A DNA stretch of 8,743 bases from Desulfuromonadaceae bacterium (GTDB taxonomy: Bacteria; Desulfobacterota; Desulfuromonadia; Desulfuromonadales; SZUA-401), in contig QKBP01000072.1 in the NCBI GenBank assembly GCA_003246035.1, positions 1-8,743 on the forward strand, in the 5' to 3' direction. The position numbers and the translations under genes were made by a program. Shown here piece by piece: positions 1 through 6,078 of this stretch. How positions within the stretch are numbered: the first letter of the stretch is position 1; each line of letters opens with the position of its first letter. The notes below the pieces were generated by a model, which was not told where the DNA came from, made no database searches, and worked only from the letters and a program-made list of their open reading frames with translations.

Positions 1-860
1 GAGCCGCTGCGAACCGCGGAGACAAACGAGGAGATCTCCTCCATCAGGGTGTCACACTGCTCGAAGCTGCGTTTCTCCATCGCGACTCCGGGGAGGCCCG
101 GAACCGGGAAGCCCGCCCCGCCCTTGCGGAAGATCGCGATCTCGCGGTTCTGGTAGTCGATGGAGATGTAGGCATCCTCCTGGAAGATCCGGATCTTGCG
201 CACGGTTTCGCGGCTGGCACGACTGGCGGTAACATTCGCCACGCAGCCGTTGTCGAACTGCAGACGCGCGTTGGCGATGTCGACCTCGTCGGAGAGCACC
301 GGCACCCCGACCGAATTGACCAGCTTGATTTCCGAATCGACCATGCTCAGGATGATATCGATATCGTGGATCATCAGGTCGAGGACCACGTTGACGTCGG
401 TCCCCCGCGGTTTGAAGGGGGCCATGCGTTGCGACTCGATGAACTGGGGCTTGTTGAGCACCCCCTGCAGCGCCATCACCGCAGGGTTGAAGCGCTCCAG
501 ATGCCCCACCTGCAGGATGCAGCCATGCTCCTTCGCCAGGGCGATCAACCGGTCGGCCTCCTCGAGGGTCGGGGTGATCGGCTTTTCGAGCAGGATGTGT
601 ATCCCCGCCTCGAGACAGGCGCTGGCCACCTCGAAGTGGAACTGGGTCGGGACCACGATCGAGGCGACGTCGATGTGACCGAGCAGGGTGCGGAAGTCGC
701 TCTCGGCCCGGCAGCCGACCTCGTCGGCCACCTCGCGAGCACGAGCCGGGTCGTTGTCGACCACGGCTACCAGTTCGACCCCCTCGAGAGCCGCATATTT
801 CTGGGCGTGAAAACGGCCGAGGTAGCCGACGCCGATGACTGCTGCACGCAGATTCTGCAT
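1..860 (-). CDS. Gfo/Idh/MocA-family NAD(P)-dependent oxidoreductase, 3' end cut by window edge
   Basis: An open frame starts with ATG at 860-858 and stays open to the left edge (286 codons visible, C-terminus missing). The N-terminus is a Rossmann fold with GVGYLG at residues 10-15 and an acidic residue after beta-2 (VVDND, 33-37). EKP at 92-94 carries the usual Gfo/Idh active-site lysine (K93). GHLERFNP lies at 119-126, and D161-x3-H165 followed by D166 and D168 matches the D-x3-H catalytic signature of the family. It lies 11 nt after the lpxA stop, with an AAAGGG ribosome-binding site 4 nt before the ATG. Family knowledge: members oxidise or reduce sugars and nucleotide sugars; GnnA of Acidithiobacillus, which makes the 3-keto precursor of 3-amino-GlcNAc for lipid A, belongs here and is encoded near lpxA. 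The position suggests a role in lipid A or LPS sugar chemistry, but the substrate cannot be read from the sequence. Fold very confident; function inferred. Confidence 0.92.
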   Translation of the reverse strand, partial: MQNLRAAVIGVGYLGRFHAQKYAALEGVELVAVVDNDPARAREVADEVGCRAESDFRTLLGHIDVASIVVPTQFHFEVASACLEAGIHILLEKPITPTLEEADRLIALAKEHGCILQVGHLERFNPAVMALQGVLNKPQFIESQRMAPFKPRGTDVNVVLDLMIHDIDIILSMVDSEIKLVNSVGVPVLSDEVDIANARLQFDNGCVANVTASRASRETVRKIRIFQEDAYISIDYQNREIAIFRKGGAGFPVPGLPGVAMEKRSFEQCDTLMEEISSFVSAVRSG

Positions 861-871
861 GGTGCCCTTTC

Positions 872-1645
872 TCAGCAGCGTGCGAAGCCGCGCTTGCTGC
901 TGGCCAAAAATTCCATGAAGGTCACCACCTCGGGGAGGTCTCCACACTCGGCGGCAGCCTTTGCCTTGGCCTCCTCGAACTTGAGTCCGGAGCGGAACAC
1001 CAGCCGGTAGGCCTTCTTGATCGCGCTGATCGCTTCCGGGGAGAAGCCGCGACGCTTCAGGCCGGTCAGGTTGAGGCCGATCAGGCGCGCCCGGTCGCCC
1101 TGGGCCAGGGTGTAGGGAGCGATATCCTGGGCCACCATCGATCCGCCGCTGATCATCACGTGCGCACCGATGCGCGCGAACTGGTGTACCGCGCACAACC
1201 CGCCGAGGATCGCCTGGTCGCCGATCTCCACGTGACCGGCCAGGGTCGCGGCGTTGGCCATGACGATCTGGCTACCGATCCGGCAGTCATGGGCCACGTG
1301 GGTGTAGGCCATGAACAGGTTGTTACTCCCGATGATGGTCTCCCTCCCCCCTCCGACCGTGCCGCGATGGAGGGAGGCGAACTCGCGGATGTGGTTGTTG
1401 TCGCCGATGCGCAGCCAGGTCTCCTCACCGGCAAACTTGAGGTCCTGGGGCGGGGCGCCGACCGAGGCGAACTGGTAGATGTGGTTGTCCCTGCCGATTT
1501 CGGTCCAGCGGTCGACCACGGCGTGCGGACCGACCTTGGTCCCGGCGCCGATGGTCACCCCCTCGCCGATCACCGCGTAGGGGCCGATCTCGGCCGAGTC
1601 GTCGATGCGCGCGCTCTCATGCACGATAGCCGTCGAATGGATCAT
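872..1645 (-). CDS. lpxA: Acyl-ACP--UDP-N-acetylglucosamine O-acyltransferase LpxA
   Basis: A 257-residue protein that catalyses the first step of lipid A synthesis, transferring a 3-hydroxyacyl chain from ACP to the sugar 3-position of UDP-GlcNAc in the cytoplasm. The N-terminal two thirds is a left-handed parallel beta-helix of hexapeptide repeats (about residues 1-185), followed by a helical C-terminal domain beginning near GLKRRGFS (195-202). Residues matching the E. coli enzyme are visible: catalytic H119 (E. coli H125) in THVAHDC, H116 (H122), H138 (H144), H154 (H160) and the QDLK loop at 67-70. The acyl-ruler glycine (E. coli G173) is kept as G167, but M170 replaces E. coli G176. Length is normal (E. 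coli 262). The ATG at 1645 is chosen because an upstream in-frame start at 1717 would overlap fabZ by about 59 nt. AGGA lies 8 nt and GGAG 3 nt before this ATG. The gap to fabZ is 13 nt. Confidence 0.97.
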   Translation of the reverse strand: MIHSTAIVHESARIDDSAEIGPYAVIGEGVTIGAGTKVGPHAVVDRWTEIGRDNHIYQFASVGAPPQDLKFAGEETWLRIGDNNHIREFASLHRGTVGGGRETIIGSNNLFMAYTHVAHDCRIGSQIVMANAATLAGHVEIGDQAILGGLCAVHQFARIGAHVMISGGSMVAQDIAPYTLAQGDRARLIGLNLTGLKRRGFSPEAISAIKKAYRLVFRSGLKFEEAKAKAAAECGDLPEVVTFMEFLASSKRGFARC

Positions 1646-1658
1646 GGTCTCCGTCCTG

Positions 1659-2096
1659 TTACGGTTTGACGAAAGTGGCCTTGAGCTCCGCCTCGGCCAC
1701 CAGGGTTTCACCGACATACGCCTTGCCGTCGAAGCAGTAGATCCCGCGCCGGCAGTTGGTCAGCGCGAGCTCGAGGCGCAGCACGTCCCCCGGGAGCACC
1801 GGCCTGCGGAAGCGCGCCTTGTCGATCCCGGTGAAGTAGGTCACCAGATCCTGGTCTTCCCCCTCGCTGTGGCGAATGAACGCACCGCCGACCTGGGCCA
1901 TCGCCTCGATGATCAGGACCCCGGGCATGATCGGATGCCCCGGGAAATGCCCCTGGAAAAACGGCTCGTTGATGGTCACATTCTTGAAGCCGTTGCAGCG
2001 CGTCCCCTTCTCGACCACCTCGATGCGGTCGACGAGCAGAAACGGGTAGCGGTGGGGCAGCAGCTTGAGAATCCGCTTGATATCGATCTCCTCCAT
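1659..2096 (-). CDS. fabZ: 3-hydroxyacyl-[ACP] dehydratase FabZ
   Basis: A 145-residue hot-dog-fold dehydratase converting 3-hydroxyacyl-ACP to trans-2-enoyl-ACP in fatty acid elongation. It competes with LpxA and LpxD for the 3-hydroxyacyl-ACP pool, which fits its place between their genes. The family N-terminal motif [13 protein letters not shown] is at residues 12-24. The active-site segment has catalytic H50 (GHFPGHP) and E64 (LIIEAMAQ). Length is close to E. coli FabZ (151). Start choice: ATG at 2096 gives the usual short N-terminus before the LLPHR motif, with AAGGAG 11 nt upstream, which is rather long. An in-frame TTG at 2105 overlaps the lpxD stop (TTGA) but sits only 2 nt from the same AAGGAG. 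I prefer the ATG. It ends in TAA at 1661-1659, 13 nt before lpxA. Confidence 0.96.
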   Translation of the reverse strand: MEEIDIKRILKLLPHRYPFLLVDRIEVVEKGTRCNGFKNVTINEPFFQGHFPGHPIMPGVLIIEAMAQVGGAFIRHSEGEDQDLVTYFTGIDKARFRRPVLPGDVLRLELALTNCRRGIYCFDGKAYVGETLVAEAELKATFVKP

Positions 2097-2101
2097 GCCG
2101 T

Positions 2102-3136
2102 TCAATTCTCCTTGGATGTCTTGTCCTGCAGGGCGGCCAGCTCTCTGCGCAGCCGCGAAATCTCACGTCTCATTTCAGGCAGCTTCTCGAAGATCTTCGC
2201 GGCCTTGAGCCATTCGCCGTGGGGAATCGCCGGGGTGCCGCTGATCACGCCTCCCCCCGCGTAGTCGCCCATCACGCCCCCCCGGGAGGCGATCGTGGTG
2301 TTGTCGCCGATCTTGAGGTGACCGATCACCCCCGACTGCCCCCCGAAGGTGCAGCGCCGCCCGATCCGGGTGCTCCCGGCGATGCCGGTCTGGGAGACGA
2401 TGATACAGTGCTCCCCCAGCACCGCGTTGTGGGCGATCTGCACCAGGTTGTCGACCTTGGTTCCGCGGCCGATGCGGGTCTCCCCCGTGGCGGCACGGTC
2501 GACGCAGCTGTTGGCCCCGATCTCGACGTCATCTTCGAGGACCACGATGCCGACCTGCGGGATCGGGTAGTAGGCGTCGCCGTCGGGTGCGTAGCCGAAA
2601 CCGTCCGCCCCGATGACCACGCCGGGCTGAAGCACCACCCGGTCACCGAGGCGACACCCCTCGCGAACCACCGCGTTGGCGTGCAGGGTACAGTCCTGAC
2701 CGACCTCGACCCCGGCGTAGAGCACCACCCCCGGGGAGAGGATCGTCCCGCTGCCGACCTTGGCGCCGGCCCCGATCACGCAGCCGGGGTGCACGGTCAC
2801 CCCCTCGGCGAGTTTCGCCTCGGGATGGACCACGGCGCCCGGCAGGACCCCGAGGGGCTCGGGGCGCCGCACGTAGAAATGGGTCTGGAGCTTGGCGATC
2901 GCCAGGTAGGGGTTGTCGCATACCAGCAGGTTCTTCCCCTCCGCATCGACCCCCGGCGGCACGATCACCGCGCTGGCTCGGCACTCCTTGAGATACGGCA
3001 GGTACTTCGGGTTGCCGAGGAAGGTGATCTCTCCGGGCCCGGCCGCCTCGATCTTGGCGAGGCGCGTGATCTCCACGCTGTCGTCCCCGACGACCGTGCC
3101 GCCGATCAGCTCGGCGAGTTCCCTGAGCGTCGCCAT
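2102..3136 (-). CDS. lpxD: UDP-3-O-(3-hydroxyacyl)glucosamine N-acyltransferase LpxD
   Basis: A 344-residue protein (E. coli 341) that performs the third lipid A step, N-acylation of UDP-3-O-acylglucosamine from 3-hydroxyacyl-ACP. Three parts are visible: an N-terminal uridine-binding domain (about 1-98, with [13 protein letters not shown] at 33-45), a long hexapeptide-repeat beta-helix (about 99-300), and a C-terminal helical extension rich in Arg, Glu and Leu (about 305-344). Catalytic histidine H236 lies in DNLVQIAHN (E. coli H239). The conserved GADGFGY segment is at 176-182. The ATG at 3136 has AAGGAG 6 nt upstream; the preceding skp stop TAA forms the start of that ribosome-binding site, suggesting translational coupling. 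The last codons, encoding Lys-Glu-Asn, contain the AAGGAG used by fabZ. It contrasts with LpxA, the other hexapeptide acyltransferase here, by having the N-terminal domain. Confidence 0.97.
   Translation of the reverse strand: MATLRELAELIGGTVVGDDSVEITRLAKIEAAGPGEITFLGNPKYLPYLKECRASAVIVPPGVDAEGKNLLVCDNPYLAIAKLQTHFYVRRPEPLGVLPGAVVHPEAKLAEGVTVHPGCVIGAGAKVGSGTILSPGVVLYAGVEVGQDCTLHANAVVREGCRLGDRVVLQPGVVIGADGFGYAPDGDAYYPIPQVGIVVLEDDVEIGANSCVDRAATGETRIGRGTKVDNLVQIAHNAVLGEHCIIVSQTGIAGSTRIGRRCTFGGQSGVIGHLKIGDNTTIASRGGVMGDYAGGGVISGTPAIPHGEWLKAAKIFEKLPEMRREISRLRRELAALQDKTSKEN
2108..2113 (-). promoter_or_regulatory. fabZ ribosome-binding site inside the lpxD 3' end
   Basis: AAGGAG on the minus strand is embedded in the last lpxD codons. 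It is 11 nt from the fabZ ATG at 2096 and 2 nt from the in-frame TTG at 2105. The longer spacing to ATG is more workable than the 2-nt spacing to TTG, and the protein N-terminus also fits the ATG. Confidence 0.6.
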
Positions 3137-3142
3137 GGCGGG

Positions 3143-3149
3143 CTCCTTA
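3143..3149 (-). promoter_or_regulatory. lpxD ribosome-binding site overlapping the skp stop
   Basis: TAAGGAG on the minus strand: the skp stop codon TAA supplies the first three bases of the AAGGAG-type site, 6 nt before the lpxD ATG. This supports the chosen lpxD start and suggests coupled translation of skp and lpxD. Confidence 0.8.
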
Positions 3150-3653
3150 CTTCTTCCTCGAGTTGAGTTCCTTGATCACCTGGTCGGTCAGGTCGACGCT
3201 CTCGTCACCGTAAAGCACCGAGCTCTCGGTCCGCTCGAGGATCACGGTGTAGCCTTCCTTCTTGCCGATGGAGCTGATGATCTCCTGCAACTCCTCGAGG
3301 ATCTGGCGGGTGTGGAAGGCGTCCTTCTGCTGCAGCTCCTCCTCGACATCCTTGGCGAAGCGCTGGAAGTCCTTGAGCTTGCGCTGGAAGTCCCGCTCCT
3401 TCTGGGCACGGGCGTCCTCGGAGAGCAGGATCGACTGCTTCTCGAGATCCTCCTTGAGCTTCTTCAGCTCCTCCTGGCGGGAGGAGAGCTCGTCCTGGTA
3501 GCTCTTGAACTTGCCGGAGATCTCCTCCTTGGCCTTCTGGCCGGCGGTCGACATGTTGAGCGCCTTCTGCAGGTCGACAAAACCGATCTTCTGTGCCAGC
3601 GCCGGGGTAGCGAGAAACAGCGCACAGACAACGAGCAGGGTGAGTTTTTTCAT
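3147..3653 (-). CDS. skp: Periplasmic chaperone Skp/OmpH family
   Basis: A 168-residue protein (E. coli Skp 161) expected to act in the periplasm as a trimeric jellyfish-shaped holdase, carrying unfolded outer-membrane proteins to the BAM complex. Residues 1-20 form a clear Sec signal peptide: MKK basic start, hydrophobic core, and an ALA|Q cleavage site. The mature N-terminus, [12 protein letters not shown], is the Skp family signature strand. Residues about 36-130 are charged heptad-like helix, rich in Lys, Glu, Gln and Leu, forming the tentacle coiled coil. The C-terminal part, [15 protein letters not shown] (134-148), returns to the trimer core. It sits between bamA and lpxD, as in many proteobacteria. 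GAAGGAGG lies 7 nt before the ATG, the strongest ribosome-binding site in the window, consistent with an abundant chaperone. The ompH name is a synonym. Confidence 0.95.
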   Translation of the reverse strand: MKKLTLLVVCALFLATPALAQKIGFVDLQKALNMSTAGQKAKEEISGKFKSYQDELSSRQEELKKLKEDLEKQSILLSEDARAQKERDFQRKLKDFQRFAKDVEEELQQKDAFHTRQILEELQEIISSIGKKEGYTVILERTESSVLYGDESVDLTDQVIKELNSRKK

Positions 3654-3660
3654 GATCCAG

Positions 3661-3668
3661 CCTCCTTC
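3661..3668 (-). promoter_or_regulatory. Strong ribosome-binding site of skp
   Basis: GAAGGAGG on the minus strand, a near-complete anti-16S match, with an optimal 7-nt spacing to the skp ATG at 3653. It is clearly stronger than the weak site before bamA, which fits Skp being needed in excess over BamA. Confidence 0.8.
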
Positions 3669-3691
3669 AGGCGAACGTTGATATGGGTTTT

Positions 3692-3710
3692 CCCCGCCGC
3701 AGCAGCGGGG
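3692..3710 (-). other. GC-rich hairpin in the bamA-skp gap
   Basis: The minus strand reads CCCCGC (3710-3705), a 7-nt loop, then GCGGGG (3697-3692), a perfect 6-bp GC stem. It lies 9 nt after the bamA stop and is followed by AAAA, not a U-tract, so it does not look like an intrinsic terminator. It could protect the bamA mRNA 3' end or separate expression of bamA from skp. The structure is seen; the role is speculative. Confidence 0.45.
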
Positions 3711-3719
3711 GACAATGGA

Positions 3720-6008
3720 TCAGTAGAAACGGCCGATGGAGAACTCGAAGCGCACCCGCTTCTCGTCGGGGCGCGGGTCGAGGTTGTATCCCCACTCGAG
3801 ACGCAGCGGCCCCATCGGGCTGAGCCAGCGGATCCCCCCACCGGCGCTGTGGCGTCGGTCGGAGAACATATCCTCGTCCTCTCCCCAGGCGTTGCCGATG
3901 TCGTAGAAGAGGACCCCCTTGAGGTTGGCCTCCTTGACCAGCGGGAAGGTATACTCGACGTTCGCGAAGGCCTCGCTGACCCCGCCGATGTACTCGAAAT
4001 CGGTGACGGTGGTCACTGCGCCGGTGATCGGGTCGACCACCGTCGAGTCGTTGCCGATGCGCGGTCCGACGGTGCGTCCCGAAAAACCGCGCAGCGTCCG
4101 GATGCCGCCGAGATAGAAGCGCTCGTCGATCGGGATCGGTTCCCCGCCGATCTCGTGAACGTAGCCGACCTGCCCGTGCACCGAGAAGACCGTCCCCCAG
4201 AACAGCGGCCAGAAGTGGCGGTAGTCGCCGATGTATTTGGCGAACTTATCGGTCCCGCCGAGCCCGGCGAACTCCGCCGAGACCTGGCCGACATAACCGC
4301 TGCTCGGGTCGAGGCGGAAGTCGGTCTTGTCGTAGGTCCAGGAGCCGTAGATCGACGACAGGGTCGATCGCCCCTCCTGCTCGCGAATCACCAGCGAGGC
4401 GTTGTCGTCGACATCCAAGATCTCCTTGTTCTCGAAGCGGTAGACGAAGAACGCACGGCTGTACTCGCCGGTCGGGAAGCCGACCTTGACGTCCCCGCCG
4501 CGAGCCTTCTTCGTGTAGTCGTTGTACTCACGCTCGGTGGAGTAGATGTCCCCCCCCAGGGTCAACCGGGTATCGAGGAAGTAAGGGTCCGTGACCCCGA
4601 GATTGTAGGTGGTGCTCGACTCGCCGAACGCCCCGGAGAGGTTCAAGTTCAGACCCCGACCGAGGAAGTTCTTCTCCTGCACCGAGAGCTGTCCGATGAC
4701 GCCGTCGACCGAGGAGTAACCGGCACCGGCGGTGAAGTTGCCCGTCGGGCCTTCCTTGACCTTGACGTCGAGATCGATCAGCCCCGGGTCGTCGAGCTTG
4801 GCCTGGGTGACGTCGACCGCCTCGAAGAAGCCGAGGTTGTTGATCCGCTGGCGGCTGCGCTTGATCTGGCTGATGCTGTAGAGGTCGCCTTCGGCCAGCT
4901 TCATCTCGCGGCGGATCACCTTGTCGCGGGTCTTGGTGTTCCCCTGGATACGGATCCGGTTGACATGGACCTGGATCCCTCTCTCCACCTCGTACGTGAG
5001 GTGGACGCGCCGCTCCTCGGTGTCGAGACGTGTCAGCGGGGCGACGTTGACATAGGCGTACCCCTGGTCGCCGAAATAGTCGTTGAGGGCAAAAACGCTC
5101 TCACGCAGACGTTCCCGGCTGAAGGTTTCATCGCTCCCCAGCTTGGTCATCTCCAGCAGCTTGGCTTTTTCTTCGTCGAAGTCCCCGCGGATGTCGACCT
5201 CCCCGACCCGGTACTGGGGCCCCTCGGTGAGCTCGATGAAGATTTCGAGGTACTTCTTGTTCTCCGTCAGGGTGACCAGCGGCTCCTTGACGTCGATCTG
5301 CACGTACCCCTGGTTGAAGTAGGCATCCTTGATCAGCTCGACATCCATCTCGAGCAGATCCTTCTGGAACGTGCCACGATCGGTGAGCCACGACAGGAAC
5401 CAGCGCTCCTTGGTCTGCATCAGGTCCTGCAGCTCACCATCGTCGAAGACCCTGTTCCCCTCGAAGTGGATCTCGTCGACCAGGACCTTGGCCCCCTCGT
5501 CGATCTTGAAGTTGAGGGTCGCCTCGTTGCGGTCGTTGGTATCGAGCTGCGGGTCGATATTGACCGCGTAGTACCCCTCCTCGATGTAGGCCTTGCGCAG
5601 CGCCGCGATGCTCTCACGCACCTTGCCGGGCTTGTAGATATCCGGGACCTTGAGGGTCACCAGCGGGCGGAGCTTGCTCTCCTTGAGCTCCTCGTTCCCC
5701 TCGAAGGTGATCTTGCGTACCAGAGGACGTTCAACCACCACGTAGACGAGGATGCTCTTCCCGTCGGCCCCCTTCTCCAGTTCGGCCCGCACATCGTCGA
5801 AGTGCCCGAGCGCAAAGATCGCGCGGATGTCGTCTTCGACCACCGCGTCGGACACCGTACCGGGTTGCGCCTTGACGGCCGCCATCACCGCAGTCCTGTC
5901 GACCCGTACCGTACCACGCAATTGCACATCATTGACCCGGGTTCCGGCTGCGAGCGCACATGTCGCTCCCAGTACCAGCAGGGCCATTCCCATCCAAATA
6001 TGTCGCAT
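3720..6008 (-). CDS. bamA: Outer membrane protein assembly factor BamA (Omp85)
   Basis: A 762-residue Omp85 protein (E. coli BamA 810), the central subunit of the BAM complex that folds beta-barrel proteins into the outer membrane. Residues 1-20 or so are a signal peptide ending ALA|AG. Five POTRA domains follow, roughly 23-94, 95-173, 174-264, 265-345 and 346-422; several begin with the typical strand ending in an EGN, RGD or QGN turn. The barrel runs from about 424 to 762. The lid-loop motif is LRGF at 639-642, a conservative variant of VRGF, inside GGIRTLRGFSG. The C-terminal beta-signal ends RFEFSIGRFY with an aromatic last residue. The ATG at 6008 has only a weak ribosome-binding site (GGTG about 9 nt upstream). 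A later ATG at 5993 would shorten the signal peptide without a better site. A sigma-70 promoter lies just upstream. No frameshift or truncation is visible. Confidence 0.97.
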   Translation of the reverse strand: MRHIWMGMALLVLGATCALAAGTRVNDVQLRGTVRVDRTAVMAAVKAQPGTVSDAVVEDDIRAIFALGHFDDVRAELEKGADGKSILVYVVVERPLVRKITFEGNEELKESKLRPLVTLKVPDIYKPGKVRESIAALRKAYIEEGYYAVNIDPQLDTNDRNEATLNFKIDEGAKVLVDEIHFEGNRVFDDGELQDLMQTKERWFLSWLTDRGTFQKDLLEMDVELIKDAYFNQGYVQIDVKEPLVTLTENKKYLEIFIELTEGPQYRVGEVDIRGDFDEEKAKLLEMTKLGSDETFSRERLRESVFALNDYFGDQGYAYVNVAPLTRLDTEERRVHLTYEVERGIQVHVNRIRIQGNTKTRDKVIRREMKLAEGDLYSISQIKRSRQRINNLGFFEAVDVTQAKLDDPGLIDLDVKVKEGPTGNFTAGAGYSSVDGVIGQLSVQEKNFLGRGLNLNLSGAFGESSTTYNLGVTDPYFLDTRLTLGGDIYSTEREYNDYTKKARGGDVKVGFPTGEYSRAFFVYRFENKEILDVDDNASLVIREQEGRSTLSSIYGSWTYDKTDFRLDPSSGYVGQVSAEFAGLGGTDKFAKYIGDYRHFWPLFWGTVFSVHGQVGYVHEIGGEPIPIDERFYLGGIRTLRGFSGRTVGPRIGNDSTVVDPITGAVTTVTDFEYIGGVSEAFANVEYTFPLVKEANLKGVLFYDIGNAWGEDEDMFSDRRHSAGGGIRWLSPMGPLRLEWGYNLDPRPDEKRVRFEFSIGRFY

Positions 6009-6045
6009 GGTGCGCTACACCGTCCTGTCGAAAAATAAGTTGAAA

Positions 6046-6075
6046 ATTATAGACCGATCGCTTTCGCGCTGTAAA
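6046..6075 (-). promoter_or_regulatory. Predicted sigma-70 promoter for bamA and downstream genes
   Basis: On the minus strand, TTTACA (6075-6070) matches five of six bases of the -35 consensus and TATAAT (6051-6046) is a perfect -10 box, separated by 18 nt. It lies in the AT-rich 70-nt gap between the lolD stop and the bamA ATG. Transcription would begin near 6040, giving a leader of about 30 nt. The -35 starts only 4 nt after the lolD stop. There is no TG extended -10, and no sigma-E-like GGAACTT/TCTGA pair was found. Strong motif match; activity is inferred. Confidence 0.75.
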
Positions 6076-6078
6076 CCG

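Noticed and set aside
366..1010. Plus-strand open frame of 214 codons near the left edge
   Set aside because: It is antisense to the Gfo/Idh oxidoreductase and the lpxA end, both supported by motifs; its own translation shows no family features.
1646..1717. N-terminal extension of lpxA to an upstream ATG at 1717
   Set aside because: It would add 24 residues unlike any LpxA and overlap the fabZ coding end by about 59 nt; the ATG at 1645 has its own ribosome-binding site and matches the family N-terminus.
872..3136. Possible DNA repeats in lpxA and lpxD suggested by recurring short motifs
   Set aside because: The periodicity is at protein level: hexapeptide repeats of the left-handed beta-helix in both acyltransferases. 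No long nucleotide repeat or array is seen.
3692..3710. Intrinsic terminator after bamA
   Set aside because: The hairpin is followed by AAAACCC on the transcribed strand and lacks a U-tract in either direction, so it is kept only as an unexplained hairpin.
2913..6038. Plus-strand open frame of 1041 codons opposite bamA and skp
   Set aside because: It lies antisense to bamA, skp and part of lpxD, which have clear family motifs. Its translation is low-complexity, rich in Leu, Val, Asp and Glu, as expected for the complement of GC-rich coding sequence, with no recognisable domain.
6009..6078. Sigma-E-type promoter before bamA
   Set aside because: No GGAACTT-like -35 paired with a TCTGA-like -10 is present; the only convincing elements are sigma-70 type.
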